Origin: Adiantum capillus-veneris
Taxonomy: Eukaryota; Streptophyta; Polypodiopsida; Polypodiales; Pteridaceae
Assembly (NCBI GenBank): GCA_014529385.2
Contig: CM043959.1
Span: forward strand, 56,776,753-56,840,752
Length of the DNA: 64,000 nt
Direction: 5' to 3'
Shown here one piece after another: positions 1 to 12,551 of this stretch (positions are counted from its first letter, which is position 1; each line of letters opens with the position of its first letter). The notes beneath the pieces are model-generated. The model saw nothing but the letters and a program-made list of their open reading frames with translations. It did no database searches and was not told the origin of the DNA. Both the position numbers and the translations under genes were made by a program.

Positions 1-51
1 AGGACCTCCCTTCTTAAGCAAGAAAAGAGAAACCAATATCTCTGATACCAA
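1..51 (-). promoter_or_regulatory. Primer-binding site and leader of a Ty3/gypsy element
   Basis: Read on the minus strand, bases 50-40 give TGGTATCAGAG, the usual complement of the 3' end of initiator tRNA-Met that primes LTR-retrotransposon reverse transcription. It follows the LTR end at 52 after one base. The same leader, with a few changes, lies at 16586-16636 beside the complete chromovirus, so the body of this element should continue to the left of the window. Confidence 0.85.
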
Positions 52-734
52 TGTAATGGAAATGGCCTATGAACTTTGAGAATAGTGGAATTAAGAGAAT
101 ATGAGTGAGCATTTTCATGAGACTACTTTGAGAACATAGAGGGTGAACTTAATTAGCGGTAGCAACATAACCATATATTTAATAAGCTTGGTATGAAAAA
201 TAATATTGCAAGAGAGAGAGTTAGAGAACTTGACAACAATTGAGGATTGAATTTATGTGGAGCCGGTCCCCCCTCCAATAGGCTTTTTGTAGTATAGATC
301 TCCCATCAAGAGAGACTTGGTACAATACAATCTTTGTTTTCCTTGTGACCTAGGTGATGCAATGAAGATGGAAAGCTTCATGCATCACGAGCATAATATA
401 ATCTTGTAAAAAGCATTAACCATCCCCGGCCTTAGTACCATGGCCTCAAACACCTTTGAAGGTGGAGAGAGCTAGCGGGGAATGAGGGTAGGGAGGAGGA
501 AGAAGAAGTAACATACGAGAAAGAGATAGTTCCTCACTTATCATCACTCTTCTTGCATAGCATAGCATAATAGCATAATAATGATCATGAAGAAGAAGAT
601 GGCAAGCTTAAGCATTGGAGCATGGCTCTTGGTTGGATTTGCATTCCATAGCCAAGAGTGTTGGTGTAGGATCTCAACTTCTCAACAAGCTTGAAGAAGG
701 ATATGGAGCTCTTGCACTTTGCACCTCACACAAT

Positions 735-769
<35 letters not shown>

Positions 770-1679
770 GAGGGGGGGGGGGGGGGGAGGGGGGGGAGGG
801 GGGGCGAGTATACCCCCCAAGCTATCCCCTAGCTTCCTTGGTCCCCCCCCCCTTGTAACTCATGCTGGAAGTTGATTGGACCCCTTCAAGCCTAGCCAAT
901 CACATGCAGAGTGCATATCAAGCAACCATGCTAGCCTTAGAACAAGTGTCCCCCTTTCCCCTTTGAGAGAGAGGACTTCATAAATGCATACACAATTACT
1001 TTAATTAGCTAAATTATCATTGGACCCCTTGAGAGGCCAACCAATAGGCTTTAGGCACACCATGAGGGCAACATGGAGAGGAATTTGACAAGTGTCCTTG
1101 TTGCTTCTTTAGACCAAGCTTGCCTTGTGTGAGGGTATGTGTGTTCTCTCCAATGAGGGCTCACCCCCCCTTGAGTAGGGATCATTTTTTAATTTTGGAA
1201 CTCCTCAAGCCCCTCAAGAACCTTAGTCATGGAGCACCTTAGCACTTTAGTCATTAAGCACCTCAAGCACCTTAAGCACCTTAGTCAGCAAGCACGACAA
1301 GCACCTCAAGCACCTAAGTCAGCAAGCACAACAAGCACCTTAAGCACCTTAGTCAGCAAGCATGACAAGCACCTCAAGCTTGAGCTGGGTTCCCACCTAT
1401 AGCACAACCCTAGCTTGCCTGAGGTCAAAGGACTTTTAACACTAACCTATGTAGGTCTTTAATGAATCTAACCCTAAGGTCTTTAAGCTCCGTTAGCTAG
1501 CACTTCTCTTTGACAGGCCATCTCTCATTTGGACCCCTTTAACTTTGGCCCTTTGTTGAGATAAATCCATAAGCATATGTCTATATTATAACCCTTGTTC
1601 TCGTTTATTCTCCCACATTAAATGATTAGTTTAATACGAGAGAATATTTTGGGTTGGTTAAAAATTAGATTTTATGACA
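52..1679 (-). repeat. 5' LTR of a chromovirus truncated by the window edge
   Basis: On the plus strand it begins TGTAATGGAA and ends TTATGACA, so in element sense it starts TGTCATAA and ends TTACA. It aligns along its length with the LTRs at 9547-11172 and 16637-18265 but is clearly diverged from them. It shares the T-to-C-rich tracts, the AAGCACCT minisatellite at about 1250-1380 and the final ATTAGATTTTATGACA. Any target duplication would need the part outside the window. Confidence 0.85.
737..804. repeat. (GT)n followed by a poly-G tract inside the LTR
   Basis: About fifteen GT units run directly into a G-rich stretch of roughly 37 bases. The related LTR at 16637 has a shorter GT run and a poly-C tract nearby instead. 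Such tracts slip easily and are a likely place for sequencing error. Confidence 0.9.
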
Positions 1680-2208
1680 TACTACCCTTCTTTGATATTT
1701 TTCTCTCTTTCTCATGAAAAGGAACTTGAAAATGAGAATTAAACCAACAAGCAAAACACCTTCAAAGTTGCCCAGCACAGCCACCACTGGATTATTCTCT
1801 CCTCTCTCAATAAAGTCCTGCAAAGCCCAAAGCTCATGCCATTCAATATACAATCAAAAAGGTTAAGTAACCTATGATGACAAGACATAGCATGCACAAG
1901 AACTCATGTTTGCATATATACCACAAGCTTGTCCTTTTGTGATGCCAACATAGAAAGCTCTACAATTGAGAGATACTCCCTATGCGAAAATTATACAATT
2001 TACACTTTTATACACGTTCAAAGTTGCAAAAGGTTTTGCATAGGGGAGGAATTCTTAGCACCTGACCTAACATGGAGTTTAAGCCATGAGTCGGACTGCA
2101 TCCAGAGGTACCTAGCGACTGGTGCTACCCTTGAATCTGTATGAATGAAAGCGTATTGAAAAATTGACCAAGTGGAGGGCGAATATATGTGTACACCGCA
2201 TTGCGGGA

Positions 2209-2282
<74 letters not shown>

Positions 2283-3172
2283 GGAGGGTGAAATAGAGTG
2301 CATAGAGACACTTAAGAAAGACAAAAGAGAACCTGTAAATGAACCATCTAAATGAAACAGGTAAACCTTGAGTTAATGCAATAACAAAATCTGGATATAC
2401 CATAACTTCAAAATATAAATGACTAGTAGAAGCATCGGACCCTGTGTAGGGATCGATCGGTCCACCCATCCACTTTCTCTCGTACTATGGATAGAGATAA
2501 TTTCACTTTGTAGAGAGTGAGCTAGAACACCTCCAACTTACCTAAGCCAGACATAAGCCAAGGCCGCTTTGCCTCCCTCCATGAACCAGAGCTATTAAGA
2601 ATTTTAAATACCAACAGGTGGTAGAAAATCAAAAACAACCATAGCAATTTAGGTGCCACACATCTTTGATTCCACATCGGCTGTTAGACAAAGCCAAGGC
2701 AAGATCCCCGACGCATTAGATATGTACGTCATTCAACCCTCGATGCACAAACCACGTAGATGATCCTAACAAAAAAGAAGAAGACCTAGGCAACACCCCC
2801 AATCCAACAAAGCCCCAAGTTATCAACCTTTTCATCTAAGGCTAAGCGATGTAGGTGATCCTAATCTTGTAGCGGCATTGTCATGCCAAAACATAACACA
2901 TAAGTCCAATCAAAATAGCATATTGCATATGCATAAACAGTCCTTTCCAAGCAGTCAAACTATACAGGGTCTCTATCCTTAAACGTCTACCATAAACTAT
3001 CAAAACTACTTTATAATCCAATCCAAGACAATAAACCATAATCCAATCCTATCACATGGGTGACAAGTCCATCGTATTCAGGGTGATGCACATCCAACCT
3101 ACAAAACCACCTTAGCACATAACATGGTTGCAAAAATTTTGACAGCACAGCCATGACCAAAAAAATGATCCA
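1680..3172. other. Stretch with no recognisable gene
   Basis: AT-rich DNA between the left LTR and a tandem repeat. The only clear feature is the (GA)n microsatellite at 2211-2279. Open frames here are short and low-complexity. Confidence 0.6.
2211..2279. repeat. (AG)n microsatellite
   Basis: About 34 uninterrupted AG units. It explains the long Leu/Ser and Arg/Glu open frames on both strands around it, which are not genes. Confidence 0.97.
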
Positions 3173-3696
3173 AGAGCCACACTTGCTTCCACAATCAAAT
3201 CCCAACTATAATCCATGAGGGATCTCAACCCTTTACCATAAACTATGTTCCTTACTGAACCAAATCCCAACTTGGGGAGTTTTGACCATACACACTGCAA
3301 CCAAACCAAGCCAACACACATGGCCCTTAAGGAATGAACTTTTTATGCGTAAAGAAGTCTTGACGAGCGCGACTAAACATAACCTCAACATCCCATTTTA
3401 ATTGTTTAACCATGCATAAGTGTTGTACTATGATTGCAAGAGCCACACCCACTTCCACAATCAAATCCCAACCGTAATCCACGAGGGATCTCATCTCTTT
3501 ACCATAAACCATATTCCTTATTGAACCAACTCTCACAATTGGAGTTTTGACTATACACACTACAACCAAACCGAGCCAACACACATGTCCCTTAAGAAAT
3601 GAACTTTTTATGCATAAAAGAAGTCAGAACAGAAATAACCTCAAAATCCCATTTTGATAATATTTAACCATGCATAAGTGATGTACCATGATTGCA
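3173..3696. repeat. Two diverged tandem copies of a ~266-bp unit
   Basis: Copy 1 starts AGAGCCACAC at 3173 and copy 2 starts with the same bases at 3439; both end near TGATTGCA (3438 and 3696). They share long blocks such as ACCATAAAC and TGAACTTTTTATGC but differ by many substitutions and small indels, so the duplication is old. A weaker partial match precedes copy 1 at about 2985-3110. Confidence 0.75.
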
Positions 3697-6600
3697 CCTC
3701 ACACTCCTTGAACATAGATCTGCACATAGATCTTATTTTGACCTAGAGGGGTGGAAAGTGGTATACGCATGCACATGAGACATCCACATCCATCCATGAG
3801 GTTCCATACATCATATGACATCATCACTTCAATCCAATCATGATACAAAACAACCTCACCAGTTTGATCAAGTATATGCCATAACTTCACTTATATGTGG
3901 AAAAAAATTATTTCCTATTTTTGAATGTGTGCAAGACATGCAAAAGAAAGTATTTGGCCTCGAATCAATGTATCAATCTCCGTCCCATAACATAGACTAA
4001 CACCTTATCACATCACTTCCCCCATATGAGACTTCTGCAAACAACCATGACACAAAAAGAAATCCACTTTATCCATAATTTCCTGTACAGTTTGGGTTGA
4101 ATAACCATATATCCACATATAAATTTATTGACATCAAACACTTGAAATCAACTCACCAAAACAACCCATAAAACATATATGATCCACTCATTAAACTCGC
4201 GACTCAATATGGTACTCCCTCTAGGTAGCACCCCTACACTCATAGGTAGCCCTATACAAGAAATTTTAATCAAGATTTTCATTTGACTAAGTGGGTTTAC
4301 TCATCCGATGAATCTAAATAGTGGTTCTCCAAGGAGCCTAGGGCCCAAGATATTGACTAAGTGCAAGGGCAACAAGATGTATTTTGACTATAAGTCTTTA
4401 CTCATGTGAAGATTTTCACATGACATATAGGAGAGAAAATTCTATAAATGACGTGTTTAATCTTTTGGTTTAAAGGGTTTCACCTGATTCATAGCGGTTT
4501 AGGAGATACAACCAAAATAGTATCGCTATTATCTACGTGATGTGAAACAAAAAGTGCTTTTTATACACCTACGTGATCATCAATACATCGTGTGCATATA
4601 TCAGCATGCTAAACATGATGAAACAAGCATGGAACATCCTTGCACACATCCGGAAAGCCCATACATACCTACATATAGGAAAAAGCAGCACTCTTTGCTT
4701 CTCATAAACGAAGTAGAGAGAGAAAGAGAGAGTTTAGAGCTTCTTATCATGATTGAGAAGTGATTACCACCAATGTTTGGAAGACTTCTTGTTTGGCTGC
4801 AAGAGAGCAGTGATAAGAACTACATAGAGCTTTTCACCACGAAGTTAGTGTAGAGCGCATACACTGTAAAAAGAGAAGAGAGTACAGTAAGCAAGTAGAG
4901 AGAGAGTGAATTGTTCTTCTTCTTCTTGTTGTGGACGAGAGAAGTTCTTATGGAGATGGTGATGGAGAGCTTGCACCACTCCATACGACACGTACGTATA
5001 GTCTCGCAATACTAGACACAATTCTTGACGCTAAGAACTCAAAACTAATGATGATTTTATAGGCTCTACCGAGCCAAAGTGCTCTCTAAGCAAAATAGGG
5101 CATCCCCTTTCTTGCTAGGAATATATCCTGGTTTTTAAAGTTTTTCTAAAAAACAAGGCACTGCTTTTGGTGGTCAACTCTCAACCCTTTTTTAAAAAAT
5201 TTTGTTGCAAATTAGTTAATTGAAACGGTATCCCGACAACTAATGTGACCATGACTGAACTATGTTGCACCGTGATACTCTGGCTTAATTACGACTTTCT
5301 TGTATTGTGCGGACATATTTATGATGCCGCTTTTAATAAAAATAATTCTCGTAGAAATTCTATTTAATCTTGTTTCTTGATCATATGTCCGTTTTATGCC
5401 CAAACGGCGACTAAAAATATAATGTGTAGATTTATGTCATTTTAAAAAGCACATTACTTTTTGAAAACATTGAAAAACATGAAAAGGTAAAAATAGCATA
5501 AAAAGCCAAAAAAAGCAAAGATTTCTAAAATTGAATCACGTCTTTCCCTTGTCCACCCGAACAAGAAAACAGACTCGCTTTTTGCCAAAAAGCATGAAAA
5601 GCTAAAAATAGTGTAAAAGCACTTGAAAAGTTAGATTTTTACAAAATTGAGACATAGAATCTCCGGAACTTGTAGATTAAGCATCCAACCCTCCTTTTCA
5701 CAAAAAGAAAGAAAATTTTTTAAAATACAATTTTTTTCAAAACTAAACGTCCGTTTGACCTACTAGAACATGAAAACGATCTTGCTTTTCATTTTAAAAC
5801 CTTGCAACATTGTTGAACAACCATTCTAAACCAAAAAATTTAAGAGGTGGATATTGGAATCTATTTTTCCTTTTTTTTAGAGAGTCCCAAAAATTGGGGA
5901 TCTATAGCAATGTGGTACAAGGTCTTGAAAAGCATGCCTTACAGAAGAAACAACTAATTTGGAATCAATTATGAACAATTTAAAAATGCATTAGATAGGA
6001 GCTGCAGCCTTAAATAGAAACAACTGACCATAAAATCGTTGGGAAGACACAACATGCATGACAATGCTTTTGAATATAATATATACAAAGTAGGTAGCTC
6101 AAAATGAGGTTACATGCCTGCATACTGCACTTTGACACAAACAAATTTTCCTTAATGGCTTCTTCAACCTCTTCTTTCTTTTGTTGCGCTCTCTTTATCA
6201 AACTTAACTTTCCATTCTATCTCTCTGTATTCTGCAATGGCAAGGTCTGCATTGCTTGTGATTAGCACATTTCCAAAGTGAATGCCATTTTGCATGGATT
6301 ATATATCAGTGAAAACTACAAAAATGGGCTCTAAATTGGGCTTCTCCAGATGAAACTAGTCTAGGTTAGGGATCTTTTGAGCCTTCCATGTACCTTCTAT
6401 GCAGGGTTGTCCATCATGGGGGCTTACCATTTGGCCTTTAAGGCAGAAATTTTTATTTTTAGCCTTGTCCAATCACCGCATCTAGGGCCATCCAAACACT
6501 TCATGTTGGGAATTGTGAGGCTTGTTGGCACTGTTGTAGGTGCTTTGTGCACCCTTGCTATTATTGCTTCCATCACTTGAAGAGCTTGCACATCAGAGTG

Positions 6601-7305
6601 AGGGTTGCATTGTTGCTTTCATAGAGCTTACTTTGATCAAGAACTTTCTTGCTTTAATTGATGGGTGTGGGATCCATACTCAATTCAGAGTCACTGACTA
6701 AAAACCTTGTGTGAGAAACATCTTCAATAAGCAAACATTTTTTATCATGCATTCTGGAAAGATACAAACATGGCACACCCTCAAAACTACAAAGGCGATG
6801 CCCTTGTTTACTCTTTTTGTGCCTTCCGCCTACTCCATCATTAATAACAAAGAAAGGTGCATGTCTCACAAGGAAAACAAAGATTTCAAAGTTGATGATA
6901 CACAATTACATCCCAAATCCACAAAAATTTGAGAGCTAAACTTTCTCCCACTTTAGGAAAATCTTTTTTATATCTTAGATTTATAGGCTTTTTGAGTGTT
7001 TTTACTCATAAAGGTTGTGTAAGGTTCGTTCACCCCTCACAAAGTTTGTCATTCTGATATAATAATTAACTCTCTATTCAAGCATAGAAATATCAAATCC
7101 AAATTAACAATCTTTCACTCTTTGGTGCAAGTTTTGCTTTTGCACAACACTAACTTGCAGCGACATACCATATTTACCTAGTGGAATCAGGAAGAGCCCA
7201 GATTCATGTTTAAAAGGAAGTGCAGGTTCCAAGTTATTTGTAAGAAAATGAGCTATGAATACAATTGCCCAAATACTACAACATCCCCACCAGGTATTTG
7301 TAACT

Positions 7306-7306
<1 letters not shown>
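3697..7306. other. Stretch with no recognisable gene
   Basis: Low-complexity AT-rich DNA. The part at 5450-5860 is dense in short A-runs with repeated variants of CATGAAAAG and AAAAATAG. I see no coding frame with a recognisable domain, no RNA gene and no LTR ends. Confidence 0.55.

Positions 7307-7399
<93 letters not shown>
7307..7399. repeat. (CT)n microsatellite
   Basis: About 46 uninterrupted CT units, the longest simple repeat in the window. The open frames that cross it encode only Ser/Leu runs. Confidence 0.97.
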
Positions 7400-7401
<2 letters not shown>

Positions 7402-7460
7402 ACACGCAGACACATTTCACTTTCATATGTGGCTTACTATTCTGAGAATGGATATCTGGT

Positions 7461-7707
7461 ATTTAATACTACATGGATGGTAGGTATAAGTTAAAAAGGT
7501 TTTAAGTAGGACATGGATAACAATTGATAGGTTTGTTGACACTTGTAATACGTATTCAAGGCTAACGAATATATACCTGCAACGTATAAATACCTGCTAA
7601 TATTTAACACTGCATTGATGGTAGGTATAAGTTAAAAAGGTTTTAAGTAGGACATGGATAACAATTGATAGGTTTGTTGACACTTGTAATACGTATTCAA
7701 GGCTAAG
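7461..7707. repeat. 141-bp tandem duplication
   Basis: Bases 7461-7566 recur at 7602-7707 with an exact offset of 141 bases. The block from GGTAGGTATAAG to CGTATTCAAGGCTAA is identical in both copies; a few differences lie near its left edge. The near identity means a recent local duplication. Confidence 0.9.
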
Positions 7708-7951
7708 AAATATGTTGTCTTGTTTATAAATGGATGCATGTGAGGACTCTAATTTTACTTAGGATTTTGTTGACTTAGCTACTGTCCATCACTATCGAGC
7801 CTTGCCTCTTTCACTTCAAAATAAGTTGTTCTTAACTATCTTATATACAAAACACTAGAATGATACCCCATTCTCACTATGATGTACAAAAATGAATCAA
7901 ACTATGAGTTGTTTTTTTCCTAATCATTGTCCTTTGTCTAAAGCTAGTTGC

Positions 7952-7957
<6 letters not shown>

Positions 7958-7995
<38 letters not shown>
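7958..7995. repeat. (CA)n microsatellite
   Basis: About 19 CA units immediately in front of a 33-bp minisatellite. Confidence 0.95.
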
Positions 7996-7997
<2 letters not shown>

Positions 7998-8000
<3 letters not shown>

Positions 8001-8096
8001 TGCTCATATACCATAGGACACTACTAAAACACATGCTCATATACCAGAGGACTCTACTAAAACACATGCTCATATACCAAAGGACACTACTAAAAC
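7998..8096. repeat. 33-bp minisatellite, three copies
   Basis: Three head-to-tail units start ACATGCTCATATACCA at 7998, 8031 and 8064 and differ by only a few bases. Because 33 is a multiple of three, all frames stay open, which gives false repeat proteins on both strands. There are no spacers, so this is not a CRISPR array. Confidence 0.9.
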
Positions 8097-9546
8097 AAAG
8101 GTCTATGCATTGAGTTCCTCTAATGGCTCTAGAGGTGCTAAGGCAGACCCACCCATAATGAATCCTAGCATGTTGTGACCGACACATCCCAAGACCTATG
8201 ATTGACCTCAATTGTTCTTACAAAACTATATGAGACATCTATTCACATGACCCCTATCTCAGATGGTGGTTTTACAAAATTCATCCAAAAAACCTTTGAT
8301 GACATGCCCCAAATACAACTATCTACTTTCAAAGCTTCTAAAAGCAATAAAACTACCTTTCAAATGAAGGATTTCATTTTAAGATAAGCTTAAGTCTTGC
8401 TTGTCTTTCTTGCTTGGCACCTTCAAAACACGCCTTTGAAATGCTTACAACACCTTCTAGATGGTTGTTTGGACAAAAAATTTGAACCGTAGAGTTTATA
8501 GATGTATGCATCCTTTGTAGACAATGGAATACATTGGTAGTCTTACATGGTCATAGAAAATCATGAGCATGTAAATCTTGCTCTTTCCGTAGGACATCAT
8601 TAGGTAGCTAAACCCTTTCTTTTTTGTGAAACTGGCTTATTTGCTAGTTTCACTAGATTCCTACAAAATTCAAAATCAACAAAACAAGTTGATGTAAATG
8701 CTTAGCTATTAGATAGGAAAAATTGTCTCTATTGCATCTTCAATAAATATATACAATAAGAACGTGCTATTGATTTGAGATAAATCAGCTTTGCTACAAC
8801 CAACCTGTGCATGTTGTATCAACAATTGAAGAATTGCACGGACATTGGAATTTTTAATGCAAATATGATCCCATTTAATTATCATAAATTGGAACTCGCA
8901 TCACAAGCATGGGAGTTGTGAGTCCAAGCACCTTCAACACACTGCTTGTTGCATGTTGAAATATTTCTCTTTTTTGCTCTAGGCCTTCTCTATGTTTCAT
9001 GGCCAGGTCTTTCTTTTGGGGTTATCTGGTCTTCAATGTCCACAAAACTGCTATCTCATTGGCCCCCAAGGTCAAATGATAGCTCTTCTCAAAACAATTG
9101 AAAGCATGACCTTTGCAAAAGAAGCTAAATGATGCATAACTTTGCAGAGAGCTCCAACTCACTTGATTATTGGAAGCAACTCCTCCATGACTACCTCAGT
9201 CTGCTTTAAGATGTCTATCACACACATTTCCATGCCTACTTGCTTCAAGCATGTGTTTTTGATTGGACATACTAATACTTATTGTAAGTCTCAAATAGTC
9301 CACTACTGGACTATATAGATATAATTAAAGTAACTAAAACTTGTCAATGTAAGCATTAATCAAAACTAAGTACTTGTGAGATTGAACATGACCAACCCAG
9401 GCCCAAGTGTAGCTCCAAAAATCTAGCTTTCAACCATCACAAAGGTTGAAACTAGATGAACACGTGTAGTTAGAAACGTTTCAAAGACACCATGTAATTA
9501 GACATTATCCTAGAGAAAACAATCCACAAACACATCATAAACAATC
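8097..9546. other. Stretch with no recognisable gene
   Basis: Ordinary AT-rich DNA up to the left edge of the complete chromovirus. It does not continue the Ty1/copia sequence found on the far side of that element. Confidence 0.55.
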
Positions 9547-11172
9547 TGTAATGGAATTTGCCTATTCAATTTGAGAGTAGCGAAATTTAATGAGAGTACT
9601 TTCAAGAAATGATTTTGTGAGCATAGCGGGTAGACATAATTGAAGATAGCAACATAATTATAGCAATTAGTTAACTTGGCATGGACAATACTTTTGCAAG
9701 AGAGAGAATTTAGAGAACATGACAACAGTTGAGGACCGGATTTATGTGGAGCCAGTCCCCCCTCCAATAGGCATTTGTATTATGATTTCTCCCATAAAGA
9801 GAGACTTGTTACAATACATTCTTTGTGTTCCTTGTGACCTAGGTGAAGCAATGAAGATGGAAAGCTTCATGCATCACCATCATAGCATAACCTAAACTTG
9901 AAGAAAGCTTTAACTATACCAAGCCTCAGTCCCAAGACCTCAAACACCTTCGAAGGTGGAGAGAGCTACCAGGGAATGAGGGTAGGGAAGAGGAAGAAGA
10001 AACATTTCATACGAGAAAGAGCTAGTTCCTCACTTATCATAACTCTTGTGCTAGCATACATAATAGCATAGTAATGAAGAAGAAATAGATGGCAAGCTCA
10101 AGCATTGAAGCATGGCTCTTGGATGGATTTGCACTCCATAGCCAAGAGTGTTGGTGTAGGCTCTCAACCTCTACTTGCTTGGAGAAGGAGAGGGAGCTCT
10201 TGCACTTTGCATAGTACACAATGAGAGTGTTTGTGAGTGTGCGTGGGTGAGTATACCCCCTAAGCACCCCCCTAGCTTGCTTGGGTCGACCCCCCCTTGT
10301 AGCTCATGCTTGAATCTCATTGGACCCCTCCAGGCCTAGCCAATCACAAGCAGGAGCCATTACAAGCAACATGGGTAGCCTTGGGACAAGTGTCCCCCTT
10401 TCCCCTTTGAGAGAGAGGACTTGATAAATGCAAAATCAATTAATTAAATATCCTAAATTATCATTGGACCCCTTGGGTGGCCAACCAATAGGCTTCAGGC
10501 ACACCATGAGGGCAACATGGGAAGGAACTTGACAAGTGTCCTTGCTACCTCTTCAAGCTTGGGCTTCCCTTGTGTGTGTGTGTGTGTGTTCTCTCTCATC
10601 CCCCCCCCCCCCCCCTTGTAGGCTCGCCCCCCTCCTTGTAGGGATATTTTTGACTTTGGATGAGCAAGCCCCTTAGTCATCAAGCATGACTAAGCACTTG
10701 AAGTAGGGGGTGTTCCCACAAGCATCTTAGGCAAGCTTCTCAAGGCACCTCAAGCACCTTAATCATGCACCAAGTCAAGCACCTCAAGCATGGAGCCAGT
10801 CAAGCACCTCAAGCATCTTAATCAAGCACCTCAAGCAGGACAAGCACCTCAAGCACGACAAGCACCTCGAGCTTGGGCCGGGTTCCCACCTCAAGCACCT
10901 CAGCCCTAGCTTACCTAAGGTCAAAGGACTTTTACACACATTATTGGAAATCTTCAATGAAGCTAACCCTAAGGTCTTATGCTCCATTGGTTATCCTTGC
11001 TCTTGATAGACCATCTCCCATTTGGGCCCCTTTACTATTGGCCCCGTGTTGAGATAGATCTATAAGCACATATCTATATCTTAACTCTTGTTCCCATTTA
11101 TTCTCCCACATTAAGTGATCAATTTAATATGAGAAAATCATTTGGGTTGGTTAGATATTAGATTTTATGACA
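9547..11172 (-). repeat. 3' LTR of the chromovirus
   Basis: 1,626 bp, from TGTAATGG to TTATGACA on the plus strand. It is nearly identical to 16637-18265; the lengths differ only by the poly-C tract (16 versus 19 C). It contains a short minisatellite of AAGCACCT-type units at about 10735-10880. Confidence 0.95.
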
Positions 11173-11190
11173 TTACCTCTCTCTTGAAAT
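11173..11190 (-). promoter_or_regulatory. Polypurine tract of the chromovirus
   Basis: On the minus strand the bases just before the 3' LTR read CAAGAGAGAGGTAA, a purine-rich primer for plus-strand DNA synthesis. The second chromovirus at 21863-21876 has the same tract in the same place. Confidence 0.8.
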
Positions 11191-11532
11191 CATAGTCGTC
11201 CTCAACTATGAGGTAGAAGAGATAAAGCCTTAGTCATTAGTCAATCGTACTTAGCGGGTAGAGGATCCCTTTTTTACCCTACGACATCTTTCCAAGATGG
11301 ATGACTAATCCATTTGGTGCTTGGGAGATATAGCTGCCGCAAGCATGTCTGCTCTTTAGTCCATTTCATTCTCCCAAAGTAGAGTGACAAATTCTACTTG
11401 GTGTTTGAGAGACGTCGTCATCACAAACATGATTCTAAGCATGCATACTAGTTAAATTTGTGCACAATTAAAAAGAGGATTAGTCTTACAAGACAAAAAC
11501 ATGAGTCATTTAAAAGAGAGTTGTACATTCGC

Positions 11533-11811
11533 TTACTCTAATGTAGCATTGTAAGCATCGACAAGGTTCATACTATCCTTAAGTTGTACTCCTTGCATCC
11601 ATTTAGCATCTTCAAAAGGATAATTTTTGAACTTAATAAGATACCGTCGGATTATCTTACCATGTCGTAGTACCTTGTCTTCATGCCGAAGGACAGCTTC
11701 GGGTTGTAGCACCTCTTCTTGGTCTTCAACTTCGGGAGGGTCTTCAATAATTGGTTCAGTTGGTGGCTCTCCTTTATAGGGCTTACATGAAAGGCATTGT
11801 GTATAAGCCAA
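11533..11811 (-). CDS. Chromodomain at the C-terminus of pol (shifted frame)
   Basis: A 92-codon frame. After an acidic linker comes a chromodomain core with RRYLIKFKNYP and a following tryptophan (AKWMQ), the hydrophobic pattern by which chromovirus integrases read histone marks during target choice. It overlaps the integrase frame (11652-12551) in another frame. The second element at 20904-21500 keeps the integrase end and the start of this linker in one frame, so a small indel near 11785 probably split them here. The first methionine is therefore unlikely to be a true start. Confidence 0.75.
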   Translation of the reverse strand: MAYTQCLSCKPYKGEPPTEPIIEDPPEVEDQEEVLQPEAVLRHEDKVLRHGKIIRRYLIKFKNYPFEDAKWMQGVQLKDSMNLVDAYNATLE

Positions 11812-12551
11812 TGGTTGGGCAACTTGAGTTGATAAGCCGTCTCATTGATGGGCTTCGCAATTTGGAAAGGACCATAGTATCTTTTTGCTAGTTTAGCATA
11901 ATACTTTTGATGGCCCGTAGGATTTTTGCCCGTCGTTTGCCTTAATCGAGCCTTAGGAAACTTGAGTAAGACCCAATCATTTTCTTTGAACATTAAGGCT
12001 CTTTTGTGCTTATCAGCAGCAGCTTTTTGCCTTTGTTGAGAGATGGCTATAGCCTCCCTAATCTTTTGAAAAGATTCTTGTAGGTCACGGCTATACTCAT
12101 CGGCGGCGAAGATCTTCCCATGTACTTTGAGTAGCAAGGGACTTTTAGGTCTTCCCTCTATGATCTCGAAAGGTGCTTTCCCCGTAGAAGTATGTACAGT
12201 ATTATTGTAGGCATACTCTACTAGAGGTAAATACTTTTCCCATTGTGAGCGTTGATCTACTTCGGTAACATAAGTCTTGAGTAGATCGAGTATCGTAAGA
12301 TTGGCTATCTCACTTTGGCCATCCGTTTGTGGGTGATAGGCCGAAGAGAAATTCAATCTTGTTCTTAGATTTTCAAAGAGACCTTTCCAGAAATTACTGG
12401 TCATTCTAGGATCTCTATCTGACACGATGGATGTGGGTAATCCATGGTGCTTGAAAATCTGAGATATGAAGAGCAACCACTCCATATTCCTGTATTCCCA
12501 TGGATAGACTTGGGTAATCCAAAGATGAAATCCATGGATATACTCTCCCAT
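11652..12551 (-). CDS. Integrase, C-terminal half of core and C-terminal domain
   Basis: 299 codons. It opens with about 36 out-of-frame residues, then reads FKHHGLPTSIVSDRDPRMTS, which holds the second catalytic aspartate (SDRD). QTDGQSEIAN follows, with the expected glutamate after GQ. The [17 protein letters not shown] region of the C-terminal domain comes next, and then the frame runs off into non-homologous sequence. It overlaps the upstream pol frame by about 150 bases in a different frame. The stretch between the first catalytic aspartate and this part is shorter than in related integrases, so the enzyme is very probably inactive. Confidence 0.85.
   Translation of the reverse strand: MGEYIHGFHLWITQVYPWEYRNMEWLLFISQIFKHHGLPTSIVSDRDPRMTSNFWKGLFENLRTRLNFSSAYHPQTDGQSEIANLTILDLLKTYVTEVDQRSQWEKYLPLVEYAYNNTVHTSTGKAPFEIIEGRPKSPLLLKVHGKIFAADEYSRDLQESFQKIREAIAISQQRQKAAADKHKRALMFKENDWVLLKFPKARLRQTTGKNPTGHQKYYAKLAKRYYGPFQIAKPINETAYQLKLPNHWLIHNAFHVSPIKESHQLNQLLKTLPKLKTKKRCYNPKLSFGMKTRYYDMVR

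Noticed and set aside
615-875. Frame with Cys/Val and Gly runs
   Set aside because: Read through (GT)n and poly-G inside an LTR.
2018-2469. Overlapping minus-strand frames rich in Ser and Leu, and the Arg/Glu frame opposite
   Set aside because: They are translations of the (AG)n microsatellite at 2211-2279, open in all frames because the repeat has no stops.
7206-7494. Two plus-strand frames with long Leu/Ser runs
   Set aside because: Product of the (CT)n tract at 7307-7399.
7998-8096. Possible short CRISPR-like array
   Set aside because: The units are adjacent 33-bp copies with no spacers, in a plant sequence; it is a minisatellite.
9542-9546. Target-site duplication of the chromovirus
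   Set aside because: CAATC at the left does not match TATCT at the right; the shared ATCT requires shifting the LTR end by one base.
10784-10987. Cys/Leu/Arg repeat protein (also at 17877-18080)
   Set aside because: Translation of the AAGCACCT minisatellite in the LTR, identical in both LTRs.
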